Assembly (NCBI GenBank): GCA_023388055.1
Contig: JAEWGW010000024.1
Location: forward strand, 58,498 to 122,497
Source of the DNA: Bacillota bacterium
Lineage (GTDB): Bacteria; Bacillota; Bacilli; Paenibacillales; NBRC-103111
Reading direction: 5' to 3'
DNA: 64,000 nt
In this document: one piece after another, positions 38,968-49,500 of the stretch
Layout: each line of letters starts with the position of its first letter
Position numbering within the stretch: position 1 is the stretch's first letter
Notes under the pieces: generated by a model
Seen by the model: the letters and a program-made list of their open reading frames with translations, nothing else
What the model was told of the DNA's origin: nothing
Databases searched by the model: none
Program-made: the position numbers and the translations under genes

Positions 38968-40131
38968 ATGTTCACTGTAGTTATTGTGGAGGACGAAAAG
39001 CCCATTCTGGAGCTGATGAAGGTGGTTGTGGGCCGCAACCCGCACTGCCGGATTATCGGCGCCTTCAACAATCCGCTGGAGGCGTTGGAGAAGCTGCCGG
39101 AGCTCAGGCCGGACATCGCCTTTCTGGATGTGGAGATGCCCAAGCTGTCCGGGATTGAGCTGGCCCAGAGGCTGAACGAATGCTGTGAGGGCACACACAT
39201 CGTCTTCACCACCGCTTATAAGGAATACGCTCTGGAGGCGTTTCGGGTCTTCGCCTTCGATTATATATTGAAGCCGGTGATGACCAGTGCCATTGACCGG
39301 ATTACCACCCGCCTGCTGAAGGAGGCAGACCGGACGGGAGGTGTGGGTGGATCAGCGCCTCCCGAGCCTGTCTCTCAAGCCTCCATCCATTGCCTCGGCA
39401 GCTTCGAGGTACGCAGTCCCAAGGGTGAGCTGGTGCGCTGGCCTACCCGGAAAACGGAGGAGCTGTTCGCCTATCTGCTGTGCTGGCCCGATCAGGATAT
39501 CAGCAAGTGGAAGCTGATGGATCTCCTGTGGCCCGAAATGAATGAGGAACGGGCCATCCACAATCTGCACAACACCGTGTACCGGCTGAAAAAGCTGATC
39601 AAGGAGCAGGACATTGGGATGGATGTGGTCAAAACCGGAGACGGTTATCTGCTGAAAACCCAGGATATCCGCTATGATCTGCTGGAGTTTCTGCAGGATT
39701 TGACCGGTCAGGGCCATAAGAAGCAGGCAGAGCCGGAGCGGCTGGAGGCCTTGTTTGCCCTGTACCGCGGTCCGCTGCTGGGGCACAAGGATTATATGTG
39801 GAAGGTCCAGCTGGAGGAAAGCTGCGGCAAACAATACAGGGCCCTTGGCTGCCGGCTGGCTGAGCGGTACATGGCCCAAGGGGAATGGAGCAAGGCCGAG
39901 CAGCGCCTTCTGGCATGCCTCTCCTTTTATCCGTTGGAGGAGGAGCTCCACCTGCTTCTTCTGGAGGTATATGCAGCCGCAGGCAAACGGGAGCGGATCA
40001 CCCGGCATTTCAACCTGTTCGAGATGCAGTACCGCAAGGAGATGGGGATGGAGGTCCCCGCGGAGATCAGCAAAAAAGCCAAGATGTACATGGAATTGTC
40101 GAAAATTTCCCAGCCCCCCCAAAAAAATTAA
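38968..40131 (+). CDS. Response regulator with SARP-like output, second copy
   Basis: A 387-residue regulator, paralogue of 18604. Receiver domain 1-120 (VIVEDEKP, acceptor Asp54 in FLDVEMPK, ILKPV), winged helix about 140-230 (SIHCLGSFEVRSPKGELVRW, then RKTEELFAYLLCWP) and BTAD-type helical repeats to about 370. Start 38968 (MFTVVIVEDEK) fits the paralogue; the frame is open from a GTG at 38947. It follows the sensor by 24 bases. The promoter repeats at 35789 and 40261 are the likely binding sites. Confidence 0.92.
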   Translation: MFTVVIVEDEKPILELMKVVVGRNPHCRIIGAFNNPLEALEKLPELRPDIAFLDVEMPKLSGIELAQRLNECCEGTHIVFTTAYKEYALEAFRVFAFDYILKPVMTSAIDRITTRLLKEADRTGGVGGSAPPEPVSQASIHCLGSFEVRSPKGELVRWPTRKTEELFAYLLCWPDQDISKWKLMDLLWPEMNEERAIHNLHNTVYRLKKLIKEQDIGMDVVKTGDGYLLKTQDIRYDLLEFLQDLTGQGHKKQAEPERLEALFALYRGPLLGHKDYMWKVQLEESCGKQYRALGCRLAERYMAQGEWSKAEQRLLACLSFYPLEEELHLLLLEVYAAAGKRERITRHFNLFEMQYRKEMGMEVPAEISKKAKMYMELSKISQPPQKN

Positions 40132-40136
40132 TAGCC

Positions 40137-40177
40137 CAAAAAGCACCTTGCAGCCTCAATGCTGCAGGGTGTTTTTG
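40137..40177 (+). terminator. Rho-independent terminator after the second two-component operon
   Basis: AAAAAGCACC(T)TGCAGC pairs with GCTGCAGGGTGTTTTT around a CTCAAT loop, five bases after the regulator stop. The arms extend into A and T runs, so it may work in either direction. Confidence 0.9.
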
Positions 40178-40258
40178 GCATTTAATAGCCGTTCTCGCGG
40201 GTTTTTTCCTAATAATCGGGTGTAAGCCGCAAGAACTAGCCGCTAGCGGGTATCGGAC

Positions 40259-40294
40259 TTTTGAGAGAATTTTGAGAGAAGCCTACTCTATAAT
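40259..40294 (+). promoter_or_regulatory. Activator-type promoter of the surface-protein operon
   Basis: TTTTGAGAGAA occurs twice in exact tandem (40259-40269, 40270-40280), giving TTGAGAG heptamers with an 11-bp period. A perfect TATAAT follows at 40289-40294, 10 bases after the second heptamer. No -35 box is at the expected position; the repeats occupy it. This matches the layout known for SARP activators such as ActII-ORF4 and DnrI. The regulator gene is immediately upstream. Confidence 0.68.
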
Positions 40295-40343
40295 AATAAC
40301 TACTAATTGCGACAAAAGTCGCAGAACGGAGAGTGGTGACGAA

Positions 40344-41018
40344 GTGTGGCGAAAGGGCGGCCTGCTATTTGCAATACTTATGGCCCTGTTGGTGGCGATA
40401 AACGGCTTTTCCGTTTCTCAAGCGGATTCCCCTCCTCGTTACAATGCGGAGGAGCTCTATTCTCATGTAGAGGAGGCTGTTTTTTATGTAAGGGTGCTCC
40501 GTGAGGACGGAACGCTGAAGGATGTAGGCACCGGATTCCTCATCCGCCCGGACGGTACGGCACTGACTGCCCACCATGTGGTGGAGGAAGCGGTTCAGGT
40601 GGAATGTGTAATGAGTGATCAGTCTACCGTCATAGGCCGGGTAATCGCCCGGAACGAAGCCGCCGATACGGCGGTATTGAAGCTGGAGCAGCCGGCGGAC
40701 AATGCCGGAGTCCAGCGTACATATCCGTTCATCCCGCTGCGCACGGGGCAGATGAAGCCTGGCGGGAAGGTGTTTGCCATCGGGTTTCCGATGAAAGGAA
40801 CGAAGATCATCACAGAAGGAATCGTCAATACACCCCGCGCCTCCATCAACGGAAGGGATCGGCTGCTGGTTTCGGCGGAGCTGGTCAACGGCATGTCCGG
40901 CGGCCCGTTATTGGATGAGCAAGGTTATGCAGCAGGCATTCTGTCCGGTTCCCTGCGCACCATGAGCGGCATTCATTTGGCCGTGAGCGCTGAGGATGCG
41001 GCGGGGGTTGTGAAGTAA
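40344..41018 (+). CDS. Exported trypsin-like serine protease (HtrA-type fold, no PDZ)
   Basis: A 224-residue protein. Start GTG 40344 (MWRKGGLLFAILMALLVAIN) gives an N-terminal signal or anchor helix; the frame extends upstream into the regulator gene without a site. The protease domain has His78 in TAHHVV, Asp108 in EAADTAVLKL and Ser185 in NGMSGGPL, the full triad of HtrA/S1C enzymes. There is no C-terminal PDZ domain. It is the first gene after the repeat-bearing promoter and only 40 bases before the first giant surface protein, so it may process or quality-control those proteins outside the membrane. Confidence 0.88.
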   Translation: MWRKGGLLFAILMALLVAINGFSVSQADSPPRYNAEELYSHVEEAVFYVRVLREDGTLKDVGTGFLIRPDGTALTAHHVVEEAVQVECVMSDQSTVIGRVIARNEAADTAVLKLEQPADNAGVQRTYPFIPLRTGQMKPGGKVFAIGFPMKGTKIITEGIVNTPRASINGRDRLLVSAELVNGMSGGPLLDEQGYAAGILSGSLRTMSGIHLAVSAEDAAGVVK

Positions 41019-41058
41019 AGGCTTTTATTTATATAAGGTTGCTTTGGGAGGATACATA

Positions 41059-44000
41059 ATGCTAAAAGGGTTAAAAAAGTGGACTTCGGCCACCCTTGCT
41101 GCCAGCCTGTTGGCGGCCATGTTTGTGCCTGTTGGCAGCGGTGAAGTAAAGGCGGCGACAGGGCAGTATGAGGATGTGCTTGTAAATGGTACCCTGATTT
41201 ATAATGCCAGCACGATTAGTAAAAACCCCGCTGTTCCTCAAATAAATGGCGAGAGCAGTATGGAATATGAGGCATGGATGTGGTTCCCCAGGCAGCATGC
41301 CGGAGCAGGGTTACCGGGTGTACATATTGAGTATGGAGGAGAGTACCTTAAAGGTACACAATCTGCAATGGATTTTAAGGGAACCATCCGTGTAGCGGAT
41401 ATACCCGGTTTGCAGGCACTGGCCGCCGGTGGGCAAGGAGAGTTCCGCTTCTTCATCAATACGATGTGGGAATCTGATGACGACTTTGTAAGCATGGAAA
41501 TCGAAACGGACAGATCAGGCTACCACAAGTACGAGGAAGAGCATGGCGGGAGTCATCCTGACCGGAATGATAATGTTGACACAGGTTGGCAGAAGCTTGA
41601 TCCCAATGACGTGATTACCATTACATTGAATCGCGATGGAACCGCTGCTATCGATGGAGTTCATCTGTATTTCCGAGATATTACTCCACCTAAGATAGAG
41701 GACTACCAATTTTCTTCTACCGGTACAGAACGGGACAATCTTAAGATTGGTGAAAAGGAATTGTTCCTGAAGGCCGGCGAACGGATGGAACTTACTTATC
41801 CATTCAGCGAGCCGGTTAAACCAAGCTCTCAAATAGATGCCGCTGATCTGAACGCCCACTATTTATTCACTAATCCTGCCGGAACGGGTTTGCCCGGAGC
41901 CGGGCAGAATCAAGGAATGAGGCTTCCAGCTTCGACAAATTGGAGCCAGTTCACAGACAAGCTGGCTTACTCATACTCACCAACTCCCCTTCATCATTCA
42001 GGCAATTTGCCCATCAAGAATGGCGGAGAGCTAATGTCGATCCCTGCAGAGGGTGGACTGAACCAAAAAGCACTTTTTGAAAAAATTAAGGAAGCTGATT
42101 TTCATGATGCTGCGGGAAACCCGCTTATAATTAGCAATTTTGGTCAAAGAGCTTCTAGTACGGCGGGCTCATCCTTTCTGAGTGGTAAAATAGTTAATCC
42201 CTTTGACGAAACTGTTGATCCAGGCAATGTAATATCCAACAACGACGGCTACCGGGTTATCGTGGACGCGGTTCCGCCCAAATACACCTTTGCGGCCAAT
42301 GGTATCCAACCGGAAATCGTCACAGGCAGTACCTTAAACGGCGGAGACGTCATTGATTTTAAGGTGCAGCTTACGGAGGATACCATTGTCAAAGCGGGAT
42401 TGAATGTTGGAGATCTGATTCTTCATTTTAATAATGGAATGAAAGCTCACTATGTAAGTGGAGAAAACTCGGACACATGGATATTCCGGGCCAAAGTAAC
42501 TGATCAGGATGTAGATGTGGCATTGCTCAAGGTAATCGCCCTCACCCACGAAAGCCGGGCACCAGGCTACGCCGACAAAGGTGTGATCCAGGATTACGCC
42601 GGCAACCTGCTGATGGATGCGGCGCATACCAACAAATCCGCCGAGCCTGTGCCCACTGACCCCTCCCAGCAAATCCCGAATACCAAGATCGACTGGGCCA
42701 AGCTGTCCATCGATAACCAGGACCCTTCGTTCAGCTATATCTATGACCATGATGGTGCAACCGAGGCGGTGTATGGCAAAAAGGGGAAAATCACTGTCGA
42801 TGCCAATGATCCTTCGGTGACGGCTCCCCCCCTTGACCCGGATGAAGCCGGATTTGTGCGGCCGAGCCGGGGCATTTACCGGCCTTTGAATATGACAGGC
42901 GGTACAGGAGGGAATTCTCCAGGAGTGGGGCTGGTCTTCTATTATTGGAGTCAGGATTCCAACAATCCGTTGGCAGGCAAGGAAACGGACCATTATGCTG
43001 CAGTGAAGCGGTATTCGCTGACGGGACTGCAGCCACGCGACGGTTTATATCCGAGCGGCCTGGAAGAGTTGAACTTCATGGTTGCCAACAACAAAACCAA
43101 TCTGCTGTCCCCGCCGTCGGAAGCCTTCGCCTCTGGCGCAAGCGGACCCTGGTACCTGCATACCTGGACAGCGGATATGACGTGGGACACAGCCCGGGAA
43201 TTAATGCAGTACGAGAAGAAGAAGGTCTTCGAAACAACTAACGCGGCTCAATATACCGCTTGGAAGAATGAATATCTGGCGACCCACCCGGGCGCTTCCG
43301 TTGCAGACGCAGAGTTCTATGCCTCTGGCAAGGCGCTGGTGGCGGTTGGCGAATATGAGAATCTGGCCATGTGGACACCAGCGGATTATAAACATGATGA
43401 TTCCAACTGGATATACGACAAGGCCACTCTGCTGTTGGACAACCAAGCCCCTGTGCTTTCGGCAAAAATCATTGGGGATAAGCTGCCTGAGGTAAAAGCA
43501 TTGATTACCGCAACGGATGATCACAGTGGCATTGATGCGGCTAATGTGCAGTACCAGTGGGTGAAGGAGCATGAAGCGCCAAGCTCAATTGGATGGAACA
43601 CCGTTCCTACGGATTACACTGTCTCTACACAAGGCCATGTTTTTGAAGATGGCACCTATGACCTGTACCTGCAGGGTGCGGATCATGCGGGCAATATAGT
43701 GGCTGCCCAAAAGGCGGCTTCAGCAATCGTGAATTCGTCCGATAAAATTGAGGTTTCCTTTTCACCTACCTCCACTGTTTTTATGAAGAGCCAAAATGTG
43801 GAGCTCACGATTAAAAAGGTTCAAGTGGAAGCCGTCGCATATGCTTACAGCAGCTCCCCGGTTCGTCCGGCGGACAGTCAATTTACACCGACGGTCCTGG
43901 CGGCTGTTTATGGCAGTAGCTCTGTACCAAACGTTCCGGGTGCGGACAACGCAGCGGCACCCTCTGTAACGAGCTCTGTTTATGCGGCCAACACGGTCAC

Positions 44001-46422
44001 CTCGGCGGTTTATGAGCAGCCAACTACCGTCTGGGTTCCCGCCGATCCTACACTGAACGGTGATCAATACCTGCATATCCGTGTCCAGGAAGCGGGAGCA
44101 CAAAGCTATTATTTCAATCAGTTGTACAAGTTTGACAATACGGCACCTGCTGTTACCTTCAGCATCAACGGTGTGAATTACGCCAAACCAAGTCATGCAG
44201 TTACCGTAACGGCTACTGAACTGCAGCGGCCCGATAACATGAAGGTGAACTATCAATGGGTGCGGGAGGATGCTCCTGCCCCTGATGCAGCAACCGCGGG
44301 CTGGCAGATGCTTCCCGAAGGCGGGAAGGTTGTCTTGGATAACTCCGTACTTGCCGCAGGAGAAACAGCCAACTTCATACTGTATGTTTATGCAATGGAT
44401 GGAGCGGGAAATGAAGCCATTACCCACACAGGCACTTTCCGGTTGTCGCGGGAAGATAACAGCCCGGTGCAGGTGCTCCAATCCGATCTGATTGCCTTCG
44501 AAGGCAACGAAACAGACGGATATAAGGCAGTACTTCAGCTGGAGCTGCAGAATACCACGAAGCATGGCTTCGAATATGCCATCTCCAAGGATAACGGGAT
44601 CAATTGGACCAACTGGATGCCGTACACCAACTTTGTCCGCACACCTGTTGATGCAACAACACCTGCCCAGCTTCAGCTGAAGGTGAAGTTCCGTTCTCCC
44701 GGCGGCGGGGAAAGCAGCCCGGCGGATGTGGATACCAAAGCCTTCAATCCCGCTGCCAATAATCTTTACGGCATTGCTTCCTACAGTACCACGAAGTCCG
44801 TTGGCAGCGGCGCGGTGTCCCTCACCATCTCGGTTCCGGCAGGAATCAAGGTGAAGCCTTCCGCTACCGACAATTTGGCGGCACCGGTTCATGTCAAGGG
44901 CAATACGTACAGCATTCCGCAGAACGGGATTTACACCTTTGACCTGACAGACCTTACTGCATCTGACCGGAAAGCCAGGCTGTTGGCCGTCGTCAATAAT
45001 ATTGATGACACTGCCCCTGATGGAGTGATTGCCTACAACATTACCGGACCAACCTCCTCCAATGTTACGGCTGAGCTGCAAACCTCGGAGCCTGTCCGGG
45101 TGTTGAATAATGAGGGCAGCAGACGCCATAGCTTTAAGGAAAACGGCACCTTCGTCTTCGAGTTTGAGGATGAGGCAGGCAATAAAAATACGGCAACGGC
45201 AACAGTGGGCAACATCGACAAAACCCCTCCCTCTGTTGAAATTGTGGCGACAGATAAGTATGGGGCCAACGGCTCCAAAACCTTTAAGACCATCAAGGAC
45301 AGCCAGGGTAACGTGATTCTGGCCGAGGGTGTTGTGCTGAGTGTAGTCAAAGCTGCCAATAGTACCAAGGATATCACGGTTATTCAAGGCCAAAATCCGG
45401 TTACAATGCTGGACAACGGCAAGGTGGAGTTTACCGTACGGGATCAAAACGGCAATACCACCGTTGTGGAAAAGGAGATCTCCTACATTGCCCCGGCTTT
45501 GGAAACACCGGAAATTGTCTACGAGTTTGTGGATGAAAATGGTCAGCCGCTGTCTCCGGACAAAACTGTCACCATTGACGGCAAAACCTATGCCAAGGGT
45601 AAGGTGAAGGTCACGCTGAACGGAGAGGTCAGTGCTCCCAACAAGATCTTTTTGGGCACAGGGCCATCAATTGACAAGGATAATGGAAACTACCTCAATC
45701 AGATTAGCGGAGCGGATGGACGTTACAGCCATTCTGCCATCTACAGCACAAATGGTTTTACCAAAATCGCGATTTCCGATCTTTTGGGGCAAAGGATTAT
45801 CTCATCAATTGAAGTGACCGGACTGGATAACACGGCTCCGGAGCTCAAGCTTAACCGCCCTGTAATCTCCGTTATCCGGAACCAGGAAGGATTTAATCCT
45901 TACACGGATCTGGGAGGTTATACCGTTTCCGATAATCTGTCTGCTGCGGACCATGTGACGGTCACCATCAGCGACCTGGATCTGACGGCAACGGGCAAAA
46001 AATCGGTGACGTACACCGCAACGGACGAGCTTGGCAACAGCGCAGCCGTCACTCAATCCGTGGTTGTGTTGCCGGATTCCGGACTGATGATTACGGGCAA
46101 TGGGGAAGTGATTTCCTCTAGCCTGGAAGAGGCCGTTCTGTTCGATACCAACAACATTACCTTCCGTGTCCAAGGGTATGACGAAATGATGGTGGAGGGA
46201 ACGAAGGCAACCAATGAACGGGCAACCTTCAGCATTCTCTATCATTCCGGGCTGTACCGGGAAGGGCAAATGAAATATATTGCCGAGGAAATATCCTACG
46301 AAGCACTGACGGCTCAGCAATTCCAGGTTACCTTCCCGAAAACAGGCTGGTACACCATTATTGTCAGAACGCAAGAGAGAGAAAGGGAGTTTGCTTCCTT
46401 CTTTGTGGGCAACAAGGATTAA
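41059..46422 (+). CDS. Giant exported protein with Ig-like domains
   Basis: A 1,787-residue exported protein. Signal peptide 1-38 (MLKGLKKWTSATLAASLLAA, cleavage near VKA). The start is set by GGGAGG seven bases before ATG 41059. The mature part is a chain of bacterial Ig-like beta domains, recognisable by DNTAP, DDTAP, DKTPPSVEI and by AGN turns; near 1,610-1,685 lies a DUF5011-like domain (GGYTVSDNLSAADHVTVTI, TYTATDELGNSAAV). No SLH, LPXTG or membrane anchor, so it must be released or held by another surface protein, perhaps the SLH proteins encoded next. Codon and base use in about 41200-42540 looks richer in A/T than the rest. Function unknown; adhesin or sheath component are possible. 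Confidence 0.85.
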   Translation: MLKGLKKWTSATLAASLLAAMFVPVGSGEVKAATGQYEDVLVNGTLIYNASTISKNPAVPQINGESSMEYEAWMWFPRQHAGAGLPGVHIEYGGEYLKGTQSAMDFKGTIRVADIPGLQALAAGGQGEFRFFINTMWESDDDFVSMEIETDRSGYHKYEEEHGGSHPDRNDNVDTGWQKLDPNDVITITLNRDGTAAIDGVHLYFRDITPPKIEDYQFSSTGTERDNLKIGEKELFLKAGERMELTYPFSEPVKPSSQIDAADLNAHYLFTNPAGTGLPGAGQNQGMRLPASTNWSQFTDKLAYSYSPTPLHHSGNLPIKNGGELMSIPAEGGLNQKALFEKIKEADFHDAAGNPLIISNFGQRASSTAGSSFLSGKIVNPFDETVDPGNVISNNDGYRVIVDAVPPKYTFAANGIQPEIVTGSTLNGGDVIDFKVQLTEDTIVKAGLNVGDLILHFNNGMKAHYVSGENSDTWIFRAKVTDQDVDVALLKVIALTHESRAPGYADKGVIQDYAGNLLMDAAHTNKSAEPVPTDPSQQIPNTKIDWAKLSIDNQDPSFSYIYDHDGATEAVYGKKGKITVDANDPSVTAPPLDPDEAGFVRPSRGIYRPLNMTGGTGGNSPGVGLVFYYWSQDSNNPLAGKETDHYAAVKRYSLTGLQPRDGLYPSGLEELNFMVANNKTNLLSPPSEAFASGASGPWYLHTWTADMTWDTARELMQYEKKKVFETTNAAQYTAWKNEYLATHPGASVADAEFYASGKALVAVGEYENLAMWTPADYKHDDSNWIYDKATLLLDNQAPVLSAKIIGDKLPEVKALITATDDHSGIDAANVQYQWVKEHEAPSSIGWNTVPTDYTVSTQGHVFEDGTYDLYLQGADHAGNIVAAQKAASAIVNSSDKIEVSFSPTSTVFMKSQNVELTIKKVQVEAVAYAYSSSPVRPADSQFTPTVLAAVYGSSSVPNVPGADNAAAPSVTSSVYAANTVTSAVYEQPTTVWVPADPTLNGDQYLHIRVQEAGAQSYYFNQLYKFDNTAPAVTFSINGVNYAKPSHAVTVTATELQRPDNMKVNYQWVREDAPAPDAATAGWQMLPEGGKVVLDNSVLAAGETANFILYVYAMDGAGNEAITHTGTFRLSREDNSPVQVLQSDLIAFEGNETDGYKAVLQLELQNTTKHGFEYAISKDNGINWTNWMPYTNFVRTPVDATTPAQLQLKVKFRSPGGGESSPADVDTKAFNPAANNLYGIASYSTTKSVGSGAVSLTISVPAGIKVKPSATDNLAAPVHVKGNTYSIPQNGIYTFDLTDLTASDRKARLLAVVNNIDDTAPDGVIAYNITGPTSSNVTAELQTSEPVRVLNNEGSRRHSFKENGTFVFEFEDEAGNKNTATATVGNIDKTPPSVEIVATDKYGANGSKTFKTIKDSQGNVILAEGVVLSVVKAANSTKDITVIQGQNPVTMLDNGKVEFTVRDQNGNTTVVEKEISYIAPALETPEIVYEFVDENGQPLSPDKTVTIDGKTYAKGKVKVTLNGEVSAPNKIFLGTGPSIDKDNGNYLNQISGADGRYSHSAIYSTNGFTKIAISDLLGQRIISSIEVTGLDNTAPELKLNRPVISVIRNQEGFNPYTDLGGYTVSDNLSAADHVTVTISDLDLTATGKKSVTYTATDELGNSAAVTQSVVVLPDSGLMITGNGEVISSSLEEAVLFDTNNITFRVQGYDEMMVEGTKATNERATFSILYHSGLYREGQMKYIAEEISYEALTAQQFQVTFPKTGWYTIIVRTQEREREFASFFVGNKD

Positions 46423-46423
46423 G

Positions 46424-46448
46424 CCGCTACCCTGAAATAACATGGTCC
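46424..46448 (+). repeat. Dispersed 25-bp repeat, copy B
   Basis: Identical to 20953-20977 in inverted orientation. It begins two bases after the stop codon of the 1,787-residue protein and precedes a hairpin at 46485. Confidence 0.85.
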
Positions 46449-46484
46449 GAGCCAAAGTCTGCGATGGGCCAGATAGTGGGGAAA

Positions 46485-46519
46485 CCCGGAATGGGCACTG
46501 CCTGTTCCGGGGGCTTTCT
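46485..46519 (+). terminator. Hairpin with T-rich tail between two giant surface genes
   Basis: CCCGGAA at 46485 pairs with TTCCGGG ending at 46511, with further pairing inside, followed by GGCTTTCTTTGG. It is a weak terminator and may reduce, not stop, transcription into the next gene, whose ribosome site is at 46562. Confidence 0.6.
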
Positions 46520-46577
46520 TTGGATAACAACCGGCGGAATAACCGGGTAATCTCTAGAATGAAGGAGTCAACAGCGG

Positions 46578-49500
46578 ATGAGAGGGTTTAAACAGGCAAT
46601 CGCCATTGTATTGGCCGCCATTCTGGCCTTGGGGCTTCCCGTTTCGGCCTTTGCCAATGAGGTTGGCAAGGAAGACGTGACGGTGGTCAGCAACAGCTTC
46701 GTGAAGGTAACGGTCAATAATCATACGGGCCGGTTTGCGATCCGGACCCTGGACGGACAACCCGTCCGCAAGAATGACCAGAACGTCAACATGATGTTCC
46801 AGGGAGATGATCCGGAAACCTCCTTTACCACCTTCCGGATTGACGGAACGGATTATATTTTCGGCAATCCTTACAAATTCGGAGCCGATTTCTTTTCGGA
46901 AATTTCTACACCGCGGATCGTGGAGAATTCCGACGGCACCAAGCAGATTGAGACAACCTGGAGCATCAAGAGAGTCCAAATTACACAAGTTTTGAAGCTC
47001 TACACCGATACATCCGACATCATGAATGCCGGCAATGTCAACGTAGGCTACATCGTCAACAACCCTACCCAGGCGGACGTGCAGGTGGGTTCGCGGATTC
47101 TGCTGGACACCATGGTGGGCAGCAATGACGGTCCTGCCTTTCAAGTAGGGGCCGTTTCTGATCATCCCCTTCAAGTAGAGCGCAGGCTGGTGGATGAGGA
47201 TAAGGTGGATTCAGCGTACACAGGTCTGGATCGAACTCTTCGTACGCTGCCGGCTTATTGGGTTATGAAGGACAAGTATGACAGCACCAATCCGTTGGCT
47301 ACCAATGTGACGGCTTACGGCTTCAATAACTTTTCCGAGAATGACATCAATATTGTGGATGAAATGGTTGTTGGACATTGGGCCAGAATGGCCAATACCA
47401 AGTGGGATTATGAAATTAATGAAAACCTCGATTTCACCACGGACACCAATGATTTTGGCTCGGCGGATTCGGCTGTCGCCTTGTATTGGAATCCGGACCG
47501 GATTCCGGCAGGATCAGCCCGTACCTTCGAGACAGTTTATGGTTTGGGCGAAATTATCTCTCCGGACAAGGTGTTCTCTATCCGTTACATTGATCCGGTA
47601 AATCAATTGGCAGCCTTGGAGGATGGCAGCGGGTATGTGGATGAGGGCGTATTCCAGATTACGGCCGAAATCGAAAATATGGAATCCTTTAAGATGGAGC
47701 ATTCCAACATCGTCGCCAACATGCAATTGGATAATGCACTTAAGTTTGTGGAGATGGATGAGAACGGGAAAATCGTTAGAGGCTCAGATGGCAAGGTGAA
47801 GACGCTGCCCGGCAATACCCAGTCAGCGGTGTTCATAAAACCAGCGACACCTGCCGAAGCCGAGGCGGGCATTCAGCCCAAATTTAAGCCCGGTGACATG
47901 GTAACCGCTACCTTCCTGGTGCAGGCCAAAGGTCGACCTTGGCCGACGACCCCTGAATATTTGCTTACCGTTACGAGCAAGGAAATGGGCGAAAAACTGG
48001 ATGGAATTGAAGACGAATCCGTCAAGGCCCAATATGAATCCAGCAAGGCCAATTTTGTGTTCCTTCCCCCGGTAGGGGTTGCTGCACAAACCTTTGTGTA
48101 TGCGATGACACCGGAAGAGGCTTTTGCCTCGGATGTCAAATACCTCACGCTGAACTTGTCGAACGTGGAGGCGTATAATCCGGGCAATGCCTCCTCCGAC
48201 CCGAATTTTGACCTGTATCTGAAGGAAACCGCAACCGGCAACCGCTATAAGGTACCAGTGAAGCAATCCGTTATTATGCAGCCTGCCAATGACGGACAAA
48301 TGGGCGATATGCGGATTACATACCGTACCGGCGATCTTGTGGATGCCACCGGCAAGGTGTTGAAGGCAGACTTGGGTCCCGCATTGCCCTTAGGCGAATA
48401 TCAGGTGGAAGTGGATTATAAGGATACGGCTGATACAGGCGGCTTGTATGACCTGAAGACGGCTCAACGCTTTGTGGTCACCGAGAATGAAGCAGCCCGG
48501 GTTAAGAAGGCCAATATCCTGGCTGTCATTAAGAATACAGTGACGTTAAACGGTGATTTTGAAGCAAAAGTAAAACCCGATTATATGGAGGCTTTCCCGG
48601 AAGCGGCTGCCCCATCCAGAGACGATATTCAGGCGATGAAGGTCACTCTGACCACCGCCCTGGATAAAATGTCCCGGGTCGGCCAGCTAGTGGATCCCGG
48701 CTTCGGCGGGGAATACCAAAAAGAGCAGCAAAAAACATCTACCTACCGCCTGCAGGCCTTCGAAAGCGAGCAGGAGCTGAAGGATCTCAAGGACGATCTG
48801 GATGACCGGAAAAAGGGCGAGGATGAGGTTCTGGTGGAAATCCGCGGCATGATCAACCGGATCGGCAGCGGCAAGGACCTGCAATATGTGGTGGATACCA
48901 CCAGCGAGCCTGCCATTATCAACAAAGCCGTTGCTTACCGCGGTAAGGATATGGTATTTGCCAAGGGACAGCTGGATGTAATGGACATCGGCCTGATTAG
49001 AGGCGCTGCCCAATCCCCCTTCCTGCGCACCTTGTCCGTTAAGGGTGACGGCACGCTTTCTGTAGCAAACAGCGGCTTTGTTTTTCATAAGGGTGAATGG
49101 ACGCTGGATTTCTACAACGGCTTCAGCAAAACCCTGCTGGAGAAGAAGGACGATGACGACAAGAAGGATGATGAACCGGGCGGAGAGGATGAATCCTTAA
49201 ACGGCTCTCTGGCTTGGGCCGCAGGCAATCTGGCGGATCGGGTGAATCCGCTGCGCCAATTGTCCATTGAGGATGTTTATTTTAACCGCCACAGCCTGTT
49301 CGCCGCTCCCAGCTTCACCATCAGCGGCTTCGGCATGAAGTTCAATGACTACATTTTGCGGGCGGGTGGTATTTCCTTCGGCGGTACCATCGGCTTCAAG
49401 ATTGTGGAGTCGGAAATCAATGATGTGGTGTTTAATGAAAAGGGCTTTGTGGGCATTGATGCCTCGCTGAGCTTTGATCTGAATCAAGACATTGGCCTGA

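Noticed and set aside
43762..45447. 561-codon minus-strand frame opposite the Ig-like surface protein
   Set aside because: Cys/Arg/His-rich nonsense composition, no ribosome site, and the plus strand encodes a recognisable exported protein.
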